A DNA stretch of 64,000 nucleotides. Origin: Siphlonurus alternatus. Taxonomy: Eukaryota; Arthropoda; Insecta; Ephemeroptera; Siphlonuridae. Shown in pieces: positions 33,403-47,600 of the stretch (position 1 is the first letter of the stretch; each line of letters begins with the position of its first letter). The position numbers and the translations under genes were made by a program. Below the pieces are notes generated by a model that was given only the letters and a program-made list of their open reading frames with translations, made no database searches and was not told where the DNA came from. The stretch spans positions 6,835,142 through 6,899,141 of the forward strand of contig OX463778.1 of the NCBI GenBank assembly GCA_949825025.1. The letters run 5' to 3'.

Positions 33403-34478
33403 GTTAGGCTTGCCAGTCAAACCTTCATAAATGAATTTTTTTATTGCATATTTGGGTAGAAGACCTTGAGTAAATTTCAGATTTTTTTTAACCCTTTTAA
33501 CGCCCTCAAAACAAAGACACTGATGTGACTGATGTCATAAAAACGTTGCATGTCTTTCGGGATCCCTATGATTAATTGCGGGTTGTAATATTGAGTTATG
33601 TCACAGCATCTTTTCCCTCGATTTTGAGGATATTAGAGGGTTAAAAAAAGTCATAAAAACTCTTGATAATACATACAGTACAAATAACTTGAGGTCCTCT
33701 ATCCAAATATGCAATAAAAAAATTAATGAAAAGATGTTCATTCCTTTGATTAAGTAATAAAAGAAATGTGATCTCTGTAAAAACCTCTTTAACAGTGTCA
33801 TATATGTATCATAGAGTTTGGGGTGAAGGGGATTGGGCCATTTGTTTTCCAAGTATTGTACAGCTTTCATCCCAGCAAAATTTACGCATCAATAAATATA
33901 AGTGTGGGCCAGAGTACAAATAAAGTACAGTGATATATGTGATAAAATGCAATCAAATTATTTTGTGTAATGCTTTGGGGCCAGTTCAATAGATTGTAGA
34001 ACATAAAATTAATATTCAATCACATTAAATCTATGATGGTTAAGTTCAACTGGTTATTCCGATTCTTTCATTCAGGGATAATAATTTGATTGCTTTCTCT
34101 AAAATGATAGCTTTTATTATATGCCTTAATTAAGTTAAATGATTTTTTTTCTCTAAAATGATAGCTTTATTATATGCCTTAATTAAGCTAAATGATTTTT
34201 TATTGGAATCTCTCATTGTCAGAACTGCTGTGCTCTGGAGTAGGTTTCCATTTTTATTTTTCAATACTCTAATACTTAAAATTCTTAAACATTTTTTATA
34301 TTTAAAAACTGGAAATAACTATAAAGCCATGTAAATAAATTCTCTCTGGAATGAGGGCACAAAGGAAAAGGCTGCTGTGCAGACCAGTCCTCTTTTTATA
34401 TGATTTTGTTTCCCCCTACTTAAAATTTTGTGACATTTGTGCTTCTGCTTGCACATCTTAAAACATACTTTTTAATAC
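33403..34478. other. AT-rich region with foldback at 33432-33725
   Basis: The arms share TTTTTTTATTGCATATTTGG and its complement, with GGGTTAAAAAAAGTC mirrored inside. The rest shows a short imperfect direct repeat near 34098-34200 (CTCTAAAATGATAGCTTT) and no gene. Confidence 0.6.
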
Positions 34479-34852
34479 TTAAGGGTAAGGTAACGCCACC
34501 AATGTTAAAAAAAAATCCCTCTCACAAAAATTCTGAAAAAAATTTAAAATGTTCTCCTCTATACCCCCTATCAGTACCTAAAATATCAGGTATACAAATA
34601 CGATCTAGTTTTTGAGTTATAAATTTTTAAAGTTGACTACTTTAACATGGAGAAATGAAACTCCCATGTTAAATTGGTCAACTTTAAAAATTCATAACTC
34701 AAAAACTAGATCGTATTTGTATACCTAATATTTTAGCTACTGATAGGGGGTGTAGAGGAGAACATTTTAAATTTTTTTCAGAATTTTTGTGAGAGGGATT
34801 TTTTTTAACATTGGTGGCGTTACCATATAATATATCGTTACCTTACCCTTAA
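34479..34852. repeat. TTAA-flanked foldback MITE, family B
   Basis: Ends TTAAGGGTAAGGTAACGCC and its complement; arms include CTAAAATATCAGGTATACAA-like and AACTAGATCGTATTTGTATA blocks. The right arm has a short insertion near 34825. Confidence 0.88.
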
Positions 34853-35189
34853 ATTGAACTTTGATTATTTTATTTATGATAGTTTGCTGTAAGAAATTAA
34901 AATTAATTGAATCTGATATATAATAAGATGCTTCACTCATGAATGTATTATTTTCTCAATAAATGTAACAATTTTTAAAATTATCAATCAATAAAATATG
35001 TATATTATGTACTATATGTATTGTATTTATATATTTTTGGAACAAATTCCTATCTTTCTTCGACTCTAGTAGAATACTGTATTATTACGTGTACTGTATA
35101 TTAATTTCAGCATCATTAAGATTCTTAACAAATTATTTTGATACTATATTTCCATTTTTTTCTTATTTGATCGATATTAATGGAGCAGA

Positions 35190-35345
35190 GACCTAAAAAC
35201 AAATATTGCAGCAATGGATAGAGGGTGTTAAGTTGTGCCACTAAGATTTTTTTTTTTGTTTTGTTTAGAGCTCGGGAAGTATTTCTAAAAGGTTATTTAA
35301 AGATCAAGTTCAAGCCTCACCCCTTTTAGTTCTATCTTGTTATAA
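35190..35345. repeat. Partial family A foldback arm
   Basis: ATGGATAGAGGGTG..AAGTT and GAGCTCGGGAAGTAT match the left arm of family A; no mirrored arm follows. Confidence 0.5.
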
Positions 35346-35730
35346 AAGAAGTGATAATGTTATAAGGAGACAGAAAAAACACAAACAATTATAATAAAAA
35401 TTTTAATGATCAATACAAAACCATTTTTCTAAATTTTTTTTTTTTTTTTTTGGTAACTGTTCAGAACAATTTTGAATTTATTTGTTAACTCTTGTCAAAA
35501 TAAACAAATTAATTGATTTAATTATTGTGCAAAACTAGCACTACAAGTGGCATAGTCACATTGTTGTTTTAGTGCAATTTATTTCAGGAACAATTGTCAA
35601 TAACTTAATTTTATATGTAAACATTATCATTAACCAGTTAACATTATTTAGAAGCAAGTTGCTCATCTTAATACAGGTCATTTTTATACAGAAAATATTA
35701 TTTTAGTCATTAAAAAATAATTTACATGAA

Positions 35731-36126
35731 TTAAGGGTAAGGAAGGTAACACGGATCAGCTGATCGACATAGTCCCATTTGATAAACATGTAAACCTTAG
35801 CAACCTCATAAAAATTATGATCTTTTTTTTTTTTTTTTTTTTTTAAGACAGATTTTTGTATCTACAAAACACACAAAAAATTTCAAAGCAATTATTCAAT
35901 AATCATTATTTAATTTTCAGCATAACACTTTCCCATGAAGAACTAAATTAAAAACTAAATTTAACAAAATTGTTTGAAATAATTGCTTTGAATTTTTTTT
36001 TGTGGTTTTTATGTACTTAAATCTGCCCCTTAATTTTTTTTTAAATATTTGTAAATTTTTGTAAGATTTACATGTTAATCAAATGGAACTATGTCGATCA
36101 GCTGATCCGTGTTACCTTACCCTTAA
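35731..36126. repeat. TTAA-flanked foldback MITE (24924-like)
   Basis: Ends TTAAGGGTAAGGAAGGTAAC and the complement with ACACGGATCAGCTGATC; interior matches the copy at 24924. Confidence 0.85.
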
Positions 36127-36295
36127 ATCTTTGACTTAAATTTAGAACATGCCTTTTTTTTCTTTTCTATTTTTACTGTTTCACATGAACAATAATTTCA
36201 AAGGTTGCAAAGAAAATTAAACGAGGCAACAAATCTCTCGCCAACACAAACAATTTTTTTATACATACTTTATTTAAAATTCAAACTATGAGATA

Positions 36296-36962
36296 TTAGA
36301 ATGTGAAAATTTTAGTAGTGGCTTAAGGCTAAGGTAACGCCACCAATGTAAAAAAAAATCCCTCTCACAAAAATTCTGAAAAAAATTTAAAATGTTCTCC
36401 TCTACACCCCCTATCAGTAGCTAAAATATCAGGTATACAAATACGATCTAGTTTTTGAGTTATGAATTTTTAAAGTTGACCAATTTAACATGGGAGTTTC
36501 ATTTCTCCATGTTAAAGTAGTCAACTTTAAAATTTTATAACTCAAAAACTAGATCGTATTTGTATACCTGATATTTTAGGTACTGATAGGGGGTATAGAG
36601 GAGAACATTTTAAATTTTTTTCAGAATTTTTGTGAGGGATTTGTTTTAACATTGGTGGTGTTACCTTACCCTTAATCGAAAGAAGGGGTAAAAATATGTT
36701 ACTGTGAATTTTTTCAGATTTTTCTGAGATCGGGAACTATTTTTTAAAAAAAAATATTGAAAGTTTATTTTAAGCCGTCACGGGCGGCACTGCCCTATCC
36801 TTTTTCTTAAGGAGTGCCGCCCGTGACGTCATCAAAATACATTTTCAATCATTTTCTAAAAATACTGTAGTTCCAGGTCTCAGAAAAATCTGAAAAAATT
36901 CACAGTTACATATTTTTACCCCTTCTTTCGATTAAGCCACTAAAATTTTCACATTCTAATAA
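36296..36962. mobile_element. Family A-like hairpin carrying a family B MITE in its left arm
   Basis: ATTAGAATGTGAAAATTTTA at the left mirrors 36936-36962. The left arm is broken by the family B element at 36323-36675, while the right arm keeps the uninterrupted site (CGATTAAGCCAC). The core has CACGGGCGGCACT and its complement around GTGACGTCA. Confidence 0.75.
36323..36675. repeat. TTAA-flanked foldback MITE, family B
   Basis: TTAAGGCTAAGGTAACGCC to GTTACCTTACCCTTAA. TTAA is present once in the empty mirrored arm and twice here. Confidence 0.88.
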
Positions 36963-37440
36963 CTCATTGTATAACTTTTTTTAGGAAACATTAAAATACA
37001 TAATCTTGTGATTTTTTTTTCACACTTAAAATATGCCTTTTAGTTCACACTTAAAAGAAAAATAAGCAGACTTTATTAAATTAAGTGCCACAGAATACAT
37101 TAATTTGTGATTATTTTATGGCAAATCAAACAGATTTATATCAATAAAAAAAATTGACATCTCTTTAAAATAAAAAAGGTGCCAATCAAATGACACAAAT
37201 GAAAAAATATATTAACATTTGTTTAAATCTGCACTATAACGAACTGTAAAAAACAAAAAGGAGTTTAATATATTCTAGTTAGAACAATTATGAAATATCA
37301 CTTGTTATGATCAGTTTTATAAGAAAATTTTTCAACATTTGTAAATAATAAATACATTAAATTTATTGAAAATATAAAAAGGTTATGTTGCAAATTACTA
37401 ATAACAGCATTAAACTAATTAATAACCATCTTTTACAAAT

Positions 37441-37722
37441 AAAGTATTGACCTCAAAATTTTTTATTGCAAATCATGGAGGGTGCAAAGTTATGTCACTC
37501 TGAATTTTTAAAGCCTGGGAAGTATTGCTAAATTTTTTTAGTGAAGTCAGGTTTGAACCCACACCCTCTTTTAAGTCCTTTCCTTTTATTAAAAGAGGCG
37601 TCACTCTCTCTGTACTTTCAATAATTTTTTAAAAAATGTTCTCAGACTCTCAAATATCTGAAAAAAATCAGTAAAATAACTTCATTTTGTCAATAAAAAA
37701 TTGTTTGAGGTTGATACACCAT
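37441..37722. repeat. Family A foldback with divergent centre
   Basis: Arms begin TATTGACCTCAAAATTTTTT and end GAGGTTGATACACC. The centre TTTGAACCCACACCCTCTTT is shared with the copy at about 56445. Confidence 0.65.
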
Positions 37723-37861
37723 TAAAATTTAAACTATTCTATTACATAAGAAACAAAGAAGTGTTGGCATAAGACATTATTTGAAATCTGATAACTCAAA
37801 AGTACTTGGTGAACACTGGAGGTCCCTTGATGAGCCTTGCGGCCTCACTCGATGGTGGACA

Positions 37862-40800
37862 CTAGAGGTCTCTCATGATGAGCCGCGCGGCTTCGTGCAG
37901 CTCCTGCAGCCGGTAGTCGTCGGGCAGTGGCAGGTTGCTCATCACGTCCACCAGCCTGCGTCCCGGGGAGGAGGTTCCGCTTGCCACTAACAGGGAGCGA
38001 GCGAGGGCAATGCTGCGACGAGCTATCTCAGACTGACACAACCTGTAACAAAAACCTCAAACTTCAACACTGAAGCCATGATCATGAATCTAATTACATA
38101 TAGATGAGGTCTAACTATAATACAGGCTTAACTTTGTTGATTTCGATTGTTGAAACAATGGACAACATACATGTATGAAAAAAAATTATTGCAGAAATGA
38201 ATAGAGGGTACCAAATTATGCTACTTTGATTTTTTTGAGACCCAGAACTATTTTTAAATAATTATTGAAAGTGCGGCCACGTCCCTTGGAGGCGTCAATA
38301 GGCGTCCAGTCTCTATCCTTTTTATTAAGGATTCAGGAATGCCAACTGAAATCACAGGACTTTCAATAATTACTTAAAAATAGTTCCGGGTCTCAAAATC
38401 TGAAAAAAAATTCAGAGTAGCATAATTTGTTACCCTCTATTCATTTCTGCAATAATTTTTTTTCATGCATGTTGTCCATTGACATATTTAGGTGAGGCCT
38501 AAAGTTAGACTTCTTGGGTTGGGTTATTAACTACTAGATCAGGAGTATACCTCGATACAACACAAACTTTGCTGATGCTGCAGCTCTAACTTGTAAGACA
38601 CAAAGAAATGCAGATTTGGGAGAAGTAAGAAGACAACCCAGTCTATCTATCAAAAAGTATTTGAGTTCACAACACCCTCCATAGACAACGTGACAATGCC
38701 CACACACACAAACAGAGCAGGGGTAACGTTTATTCTGTCTCAAGGTGAACGTCACAGTTCGTCAGTTAAAAATAATTTTTTATGAGGGTTTGTAATTTTT
38801 TTTATAAATTTTATAAATAAAACATTAAATTTCAGGACAATATTAATGTAAAATAATTTAAGGGAAAGGGAACGCCAGAGTTGCGCCGCGATCACAGCGC
38901 CTCTATACTGTATCAATATTCAAATTGTCCCACTCTAAAGATACCACGCAAGTCACGGCAGTTTTATATTCAATTTATTTATAAATAATGAGTTAAATAA
39001 TAACTGTTATGGTTGTTTTATTTATAAAACTTTTTTTTCATTACTATAAAACATTTTTGGAAAGTTTTTACTTTAGGTGAGTGGATTATAAGCGTTGTTT
39101 TGGTTCATTAGTCAGCCTGTTTCATTCGCCAGTTGTTTAATGGCCGACCAAAAAGGGGGGGGGGGGGGGGGGGGTGAGACGTGCGAGTGTCAAAAATCGT
39201 GCAGTTATTATCAATTTACGTCGCTCCCACTCTCATAATTGTCTTTTTTTTTTTTTTGCTGTGAAGGTTTGTCCTAGTGCATTAAGTTTGTTTCTAGTTT
39301 TTTTTTAAAAATCGGACGATTGGATTATAGAATTTTTCTAATGTCACTGAAATGCAGCGTATGCTTGTTCAATAAATGGGTTTAGTTTCAATACACGTAA
39401 CTCGGAAACTGGATCGTATTTGTATTGACGATATTTTAAGAGCTAATGAACGACATAGAGGAGAATATTTTAAAATATTTTCGGAGGAACAAATGAGAGT
39501 GGAAAATTTAACATTGGTGGCGTTACCTTACCCTTAACTAAAGTGAGCAAAGTTTTAAAATATTAATTGAATAAATGTTAGCCAAGAAAAATGTGTGAAT
39601 TATTTTTCTTTAAAAGTAAATTTAGTGAATTTCAATGACTTTCACATTCCTGCCCTGTGTTCTACTGACCTGTCCTTAGGAGAGTCTGACGGCAGACTGG
39701 TCAGCTGATTCAAGAGGGAGAAGACTTGCTGTCGCAGAGCCTCCAGGTTGCCGAGGGCACGCCCACGGTTGCCCGGCTGCAAAGCTCGCACCTCCTCGAG
39801 CAGGGACAGGTAGTCAAGGTACACCTTGCCACGTCGCTCCCAGCCGTCAATCTCACGGCTGTGAGGAAGGAGGCCTTGCAGGAGACGACTCACCAGGGCA
39901 TAGTCCTCTGCAACCAAACATGTGGCATGAATGCGAGGTGGAAAAACAGATCACTAAATTGAGGATATAAAGGGCTCTGAGTGCAGAAATTCTAGCTGTT
40001 TGTATCCTGTAGCATTGGAAGAATAATGAAACTATAGGGCATCGTCACGAGATTGTTGGGTTGCCTACTTACAGGATAACGCTCAGCTATTTACCTCCCC
40101 TCGCTTCCCCTACTGTTATCATACCATACGCTTAAGGGTAAGATAACGCCACCAATGTTAAAAAAAATCCCTCACACAAAAATTCTGAAAAAAATTTAAA
40201 ATGGTCTCCTCTATACCCCCTATCAGTAGCTAAAATCTCAGGTACAGTATACAAATACAATCTAGTTTTTGAGTTATGAATTTTTAAAGTTGACTAACAT
40301 GGAAGTTTCATTTCTCCATGTTAAAGTAGTCAACTTTAAAAATTCATAACTCAAAAACTAGATCGTATTTGTACACCTGATATTTTAGCTACTGATAGGG
40401 GGTGTAGAGGAGAACATTTTTGATTTTTTTCAGAATTTTTGTGTGAGGGATTTTTTTTTTTTTTAAATTGGTGGCGTTATCTTACCCTTAAAACCATTGG
40501 AAAAAAAAAATAAAAAAAAATAGAAATATTGACTTTGTTGCCAGGTATAATTATTTAAAGACACGAAACTGTAGTTTGTGTATTCTTAATAAACTAGCAG
40601 ACGATATGGAAACGATATAACTGTAATAATTGCCGTATATAATTTATAATTAAATTTTTTTAACTACATTTTCTCCTCTTACACGCTGCTGATGCAACAC
40701 AACAATATGGTGCGGCAGGTTTCTGTAAAGTATGCAATATGCAGTGACGTCACATGGGCCTGGCCTATATACTGTGGCTGCTGATTTTACAATGTTAATC

Positions 40801-43800
40801 ATATATGAGGAAGCCTTGTCAGCACACATAGTTCAAACTGTATGCTGAGAAGTATGCGAGTAGCTAAGAAACTTTATTCTCCAATAAAAATTTACAAGAA
40901 ATATATTTTTCATTGTTTTATAAAAGGCCACTAAACAACACTTGAGTTTGCACCCACCATTGATGACTGCGTCAGAGGCAAGGTGTGTGACCACAGTGTC
41001 GTGACAACTCTGCCAGTCCTGGGCGTGCAACTGGAAGCACGCAGTCTCAGGGTGCCTGTGAACCAACAGGGTGAGGAGGTCAATGTTGCAATGAGATGTG
41101 CCTTTCATTGAAGATTATTATAGCAAGAACGAGCCAGTCAGATTTACAGTTTAAAAATCGCTTATAAAGGCCTTAAATTATAAATAATAAAGTCACCAAG
41201 TGTTGTTAGATTTTTATAAATCAACATTCGTATTATTTTTTTCCATACATGGTGGAGGCGTGCAAAGTTGCGGTGCAAAGTAAGAAATTTAATCCTTGCC
41301 TACGTCACAACTCAATGCTAATCGGGGCTGACTGTGAGTTGTGACGTCAGCAAGAACCTTCTTTGCAATGTAACTTACCGTTAGCACGGCTGCATGGCGA
41401 GTGGATTAAAAGAATATGAATATTAATTATAAACTTTCGCTACACTTGGTAAATGCCTAATTTGTAATTTGAGGCTTGCCCCTTTAATATCAAAATGCTT
41501 AAAATTGTCATAAACAACACAGTCCAACAGTGACTTTAAACCCGTTTTTGATGTACAGTATATGTTAAGCGAGTATTTAATTCTTTTAATTCTTATTCCA
41601 TCTGTCTTTGAAAACAGAAAAATTAAAATTAAGGGTAAGGTAACGCCACCAATGTTAAAAAAAATCCCTCTCACAAAAATTCTGAAAAAAATTTAAAATG
41701 GTCTCCTCTACACCCCCTATCAGTAGCTAAAATATCAGGTATACAAATACGATCTAGTTTTTGAGTTATGAATTTTTAAAGTTGACCAATTTAACATGGG
41801 AGTTTCATTTCTCCATGTTAAAGTAGTCAACTTTAAAAATTTATAACTCAAAAACTAGATCGTATTTGTATACCTGATATTTTAGGTACTGATAGGGGGT
41901 ATAGAGGAGAACATTTTAAATTTTTTTTCAGAATTTTTGTGAGAGGGATTTTTTTTAACATTGGTGGCGTTACCTTACCCTTAAAAAAAAAAAAAAATAC
42001 AATAATACAAACATTTCTAAACTTGTTTCATTAAATTAAGTGCTGGAAAAGTTAAAAAAATAATAATCTAAAAATTGAGAAATAATTTGTTTTGTTTATG
42101 ATATGGTTTATAAAAGGTGATACTCACATTGCACGACATGCGGCGAGGTAGGCCTTTGCTTGGAAGATTAGGGTGGCTGGTACGTTGAGCTGAGTCACCA
42201 GGAACTGCTCACGAGGGTGAAGCTCCTCCGGACTCGACCAGCCAGAAGTGTCCACGGACACGTGTCGCAGGATCAGCTGTTCGATGGCACTGCGGCGACT
42301 GCAAGACGAGACAAAAGTTTGAACCTAGGATTTTGTACATAACCTCTGGATAGGTGATAAATATGATGATGCTGCCGTCGGTGAGGCACAGTCGTGAGGA
42401 GGAAGTGGGTGGTGGCTACAACAGTAACCAATGGGATGTCCGCCATCTTACGTTGGGGAACTTCCATACAGTTTACAATGCAGATGGTTGCGCACGGTTG
42501 TCATCTTACGTTGGAGATTTGTCTCAGTAGCTCTGAATGCTATTGGTATAGAGATAACCTATCCAGAGGTTATATTATTATATACAAAATCCTTAGTTTG
42601 AACTATCGGTACATGTTGGTGCAATGCAGCAGTTTCACTTTAATGACCATGTAGTCTGTTTTTTGAATAAATATAATTTCTGTATGTACTTTAATTTCTT
42701 TTAAGAATGAATTTCAGTTGAATGAGATCTCCAAATGCCAGTGGCGTAGCCAGGATTTGCCCAAGGGGGGGGGGGTTCTTCAGGACAAAGATTGAGAAAA
42801 GCCCACTGGGGGGTTTGGGGGGCGAAGCTCCCCAATAGCCCGCCGCAGGCACAATTTTTTTTAAGGACACGCCCCTTTTTTAGGGTAAAATAATGGAAAA
42901 ATAATGATCGGAAAAAAAATATATATATTAGAGGGTAAAATATATGGCCTGATGCAATTTTTTTAACATTTTATATTTTTTTCACACCATTTTTCAATTT
43001 CTTTTGAATACGTGCGTATAATAAATAAAGCTTTGAGTAAATCATTTTAATTAAATCAAGTAATTCATGTAACCACTTTATATTATTTTTATAGAATCAG
43101 TGTACGTGATGTCATTTAATTGAATTTGATTTTTAAAATTTATTTAATAATCCAAGTTCACATCATTAAGATATTGTGAAAAATAAATAAATAAAAAAGG
43201 GAATTGCTTCTCTTATTTTTGTTAAATTTTGTCTGCACCGGGCGCGTGGAGCAACCAATTAAATGAAAGTGCGGCACACGTGAGAGCATTTTAATTATTA
43301 CAATAGTAGTTATATGCACATGCAGTTTGTAAGGGAAATAAAACATTTATTTATGAATCGCACTTTTTCCTGTTAAAATTAGAAACTAACTTATAATTTG
43401 TTTATTTTAAAGAAAAGACTACTTGATACCCCTAAATTTCAACTTTTTATTTAACTTTTTTTTTTCAAATTTCTATAATTTTTCCTTTTTTCTTCTTATA
43501 TCCAGTCATTACTCGATCTTCATGGGGGGGGGGGGGGGGTTAAACCCCGAAAAAAAACCCCGTGGCTACGCCACTGCAAAATGCAACAAGACTTGCAGGG
43601 AACTTAGAATTTGCCATCAATAGGTGATAAACTGTACAAATTTTGAAGTGGATCTTTCTTCTGAGTTTTGTGAAAATTGACGTAGAAGTTTAACATAGGG
43701 TCTTATGGACTGAAACTAGAAATGGAACTGCTGTGAGAAAACCTTCTCCTTGAATTTGGCCAAAGTATAAGTGATTTAAATTTCAGAATATTCTCCAATT

Positions 43801-44584
43801 TTTAAAAATTTACTTAATTCCATTTGGTTGTAGAAAAATATTTTTTGACTTGTGAAGTAACAGATTCATCATTAAACAAAGTACAAACAAGAGTTACTTA
43901 CAGCTGGGGGAGGGTGATGTGCTGCAGGACGAACACGGCCCAGTGCCACATCCCGGCAGCCTCCAGCTGCTCAGAGAAGGCGAGGTGGAGGCTCTGGGAG
44001 CAATGTTGCTCGAGGTGGGAGTAGCGCAGAGAGTCAAGCAGAACCATCAGGAGCCAGCTGAGGAGGGACACAAGTTAGTCTGTCGTCACTTTCTTATACA
44101 ATCAACAAACAAATAAAGAGGGGGAAAATCAACAAAATTACTCTAAACAACAGGACTGTATTTTGAGGACAATGAAGTAAGTATTGTGAAAAGTATTTAG
44201 ATTTCTTTAAGGATGAATCTCAGTTTATTGAGAACTCTGAATTGGACCCCTTGCAGGTTCGGACTGGCCATAAGAGTTGGTGAGCATTCGCTCAGTAGGC
44301 CCCCTCGGCTGGGAGACCCCTACAACGTTAAAAGTAGTCCCCCACAGGGTCAAGTAGGTCCTCCTTGATATGGACCTGTACTCCTGTTTGCTCAGTAGGC
44401 CATTTGAGCCCAGTCCAACCCTGACCCCTCGAATGCAACAAAACTTGCAGGGAATTTTGAACTTGCCATCAATAGATGATATACAAATTTTGAAACAAAT
44501 CTGTCTTATCAGTTTAACATTGACCTTATGGAAATGGAGAAAACTAAAAACTGCCAGATTGAATTTTCTTGTTTTATTTTTCTT

Positions 44585-44625
<41 letters not shown>

Positions 44626-47600
44626 TATTATTATTACATATTATTATTTCATTCAATTTGTTCTTATAGTAATAATCTTTGACTCCAAAGCTACTGACAT
44701 TGATAATTAAAAATTCATAGTCTCAGAATGCAAGTCGTTAAGTAAAAAAATCGATATGACTTTGACCTTTGAGTTATATTGAGATAAGGTTCATACTTTC
44801 ATCATTTTTTTTTTTTTTTGGGTACTTACTTAACTTGCATTCTGAGCCACAAATTGTCAATCAGTAAAACTGTTACGACTCTGCATCCGTAGGTAAAAAC
44901 ACCTTTGGTTTCCACTGGTCAATATTCAGATGGTCTCATTCAACTCACCCCAGAGAGTAGTCTAGCGGGGTGCCGGGGAAATGTGTCTCTACGGTCAGCA
45001 GGGGCTCCAGGGGGTAGCCACGCTGACTGAACAACTTCAGAAGGTGGAAGCGAACGTCCAGGTGCTCCTGAGTTCCGCTGGAGGGGATAGGGGCAGCAGC
45101 GTACGCCTCACGACCCGTGAACGCCTCCTCAAACCTCGTGAGAACATCGGGGATGCTGGCGGCTGGGCTGCACAAGTACCTGTAACAACAGACAAGCCAT
45201 AACAAATGTGTGTAGGAGATACTAACAGTAAAATTCTAATCCTTAGAAATATCAACACAAGTTTCTAAATTTACTTTAATTAAATTTTAGTACTGTAATA
45301 CAATTACTGTACAGTCAATAGCTCAAGATATCTACCAATAATAGTCCTTCGTTGTTGCAGTGTATTTGTATTAATATATCTATGCACAGAATCGAGAATC
45401 TTTAAAGGGATACCGGCCTCAAATTAAAAATTTTACAGTAACAAGGAACAAAGAGTTGCTTGAGTTGACAATCAACATTCGGATTATTTTTTCCGTTCGC
45501 GATGCAGCTGCATGAGTGGGGGCTGCAAAGTAAGGATGCAGGTCCTTGATGACGTCAAAACGACGTCACAACGCACAACTATACATACGCCGCCATGTTT
45601 TTTGATGTCATTTTGACGTCATCAAGGACCTGCATCCTTACTTTGAAGCCCCCGCTCATGCAGCTGCATCATGCACGGAAAAAATAATCAAAATGTTGAT
45701 TGTCAACTCAAGCAACTCTCTGTGACTGCCTAATTTTTAATTTGAGGCCTGTATCCCTTTAAGTTTCCACCAGTAGAGTGAGCTACCTAAAGTTCTACCT
45801 GTTAACTGAAATATGAATAAACTTCAGTTGAAACGAACTGTTTAATCAAACAACATGCCTTGTTTCTACTCCACCTAGTCATTTGTTTTATATATTAGGT
45901 GCTGAGAGAAATGAAAATAATGAAGTACTGTACTGTAATTATTATTCTGAGAGATAAGATCTATTATAAAATGAAGATAATAAATAGTGAGTCTGTGAGA
46001 TTTAGTTAGTTAAAGCTGGTAATTAGCATTGAGAGTCAACGTTAGTTGTCACAGTATAAAGTTGCATTCCTTATTTCCAGCTTATCACAGAGCTTGTGTG
46101 TTATCTCATCGATGGCAGCCACTCACTTGCTTGTTTATAGTTCTGATTCCTCTCTCACTGCCTGGCATTGATAAGACAGCCCACAAGCCAGAGATCTGTG
46201 ATAAGCTAGAAGTAGGGAATTCAACTTTGCAACGTGAAAAAAGGATTATTGTTGGCAGATATTTTGAGATACTGCCTGTACATGTAAATGTTATAAATTT
46301 TAAGCGGTATTAAAGATAGGGATAACCAGCAAGGACTTGCCATTTTTCATCAATTGTGACTTAAACTTCTTAAAGGTTTAAGGAAATGCTTATCAAAAAT
46401 ATTGTTTGCAGTAAAGGTAATGTATGTTTACATAAGAGGAGATAACAAACAGTACTCCTGCCTCTCTGAAGCTGCAGGTCCAAGAGATAAGGAGCTGTGA
46501 TTTTGGAAGAGATAAGAAGTCAAATCTAGCCACCAAAAAATCATAACTTCAATATGCTTATACATTTTCAGGCTACGTTTAAACAGGGCACTGATACCCA
46601 TGCTGTCTCGAGGTGCACATTTCAAACTTCCATTTGGATATAATGGACAACCTAAATGAATTCTTTTTAATGCAGAAATGAATAGAGGGTTCGAAATTAT
46701 GCTACCTTGCATTTTTTCAGTTGTTTTGAGTTCCAGAACCCAGAACTATTTTTAAATAGCTTATTGAAAGTGCGGCCATGCCCCCTGGAGGCGTCTTGGT
46801 CCTATCCTTTTTATTAAGGATTCAGGGGTGCCAACTTAAATTACAGAACTTTCATTAATTATTTAAAAATAGTTCAGACTAAAAAAAAAATCTAAAAAAA
46901 TATTCAGGGTAGCATAATTTTGTACCTTCCATTCATTTTTGCAATAAATTTTTTTCATGCAGGTTGTAAGTAAATTATAATATCATCTTTGTTGACAAAA
47001 GGTTGACACACAGTCCTCCACTCACCAGAAATGGGCTGCGAGGCACGAGATCCAGTCGAGACCTTGCAGGGCGTTGAGGGTCTCTCCGTCCTCGCGAGCC
47101 AGCAGCGGTAGACCGGCACCGGCCAGCAGCCAGGCCCTCAGACGGTCCTCTTGCACCAGCGACGACACTCCGTCATCCACCCACTCCTGCAGCTGACGGT
47201 GCACCAAGTGGCGGGGAACCGTCGAGGAGCCGGAGGTGGCCAGCACCAACGCAGAGTAGTGGTCACCTGCACACATAACTTATTCAAGATACTGAGGCTG
47301 CACATGTTCTCTGGTGAAAGTTCTTTCACTTACAGATGAATCTCAATTGATTGAGATCTCGGAATCTTCCTCCTTATAGGAATCTTACAACTCAGCATCA
47401 ATAGGTAGCATACAAAATTTGAAGTGGATCTCTTTGATCAGTTTTGAAAAAAATTGAGGTTCTAACATTGGCCTTATAGACGTAAACCGGAAATGGAGCT
47501 ATTGTGAGGAAATTGTCCTCTTGAATTTACTCAAACAATAAGCGATGAAGTCTTAAGAGTATTCTCAAAAAAGTAATTTATTTCAGTCGATTTCATCTGA

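Noticed and set aside
44225..44710. Open frames through the poly(T) run at 44587
   Set aside because: Homopolymer and repeat R sequence; low complexity only.
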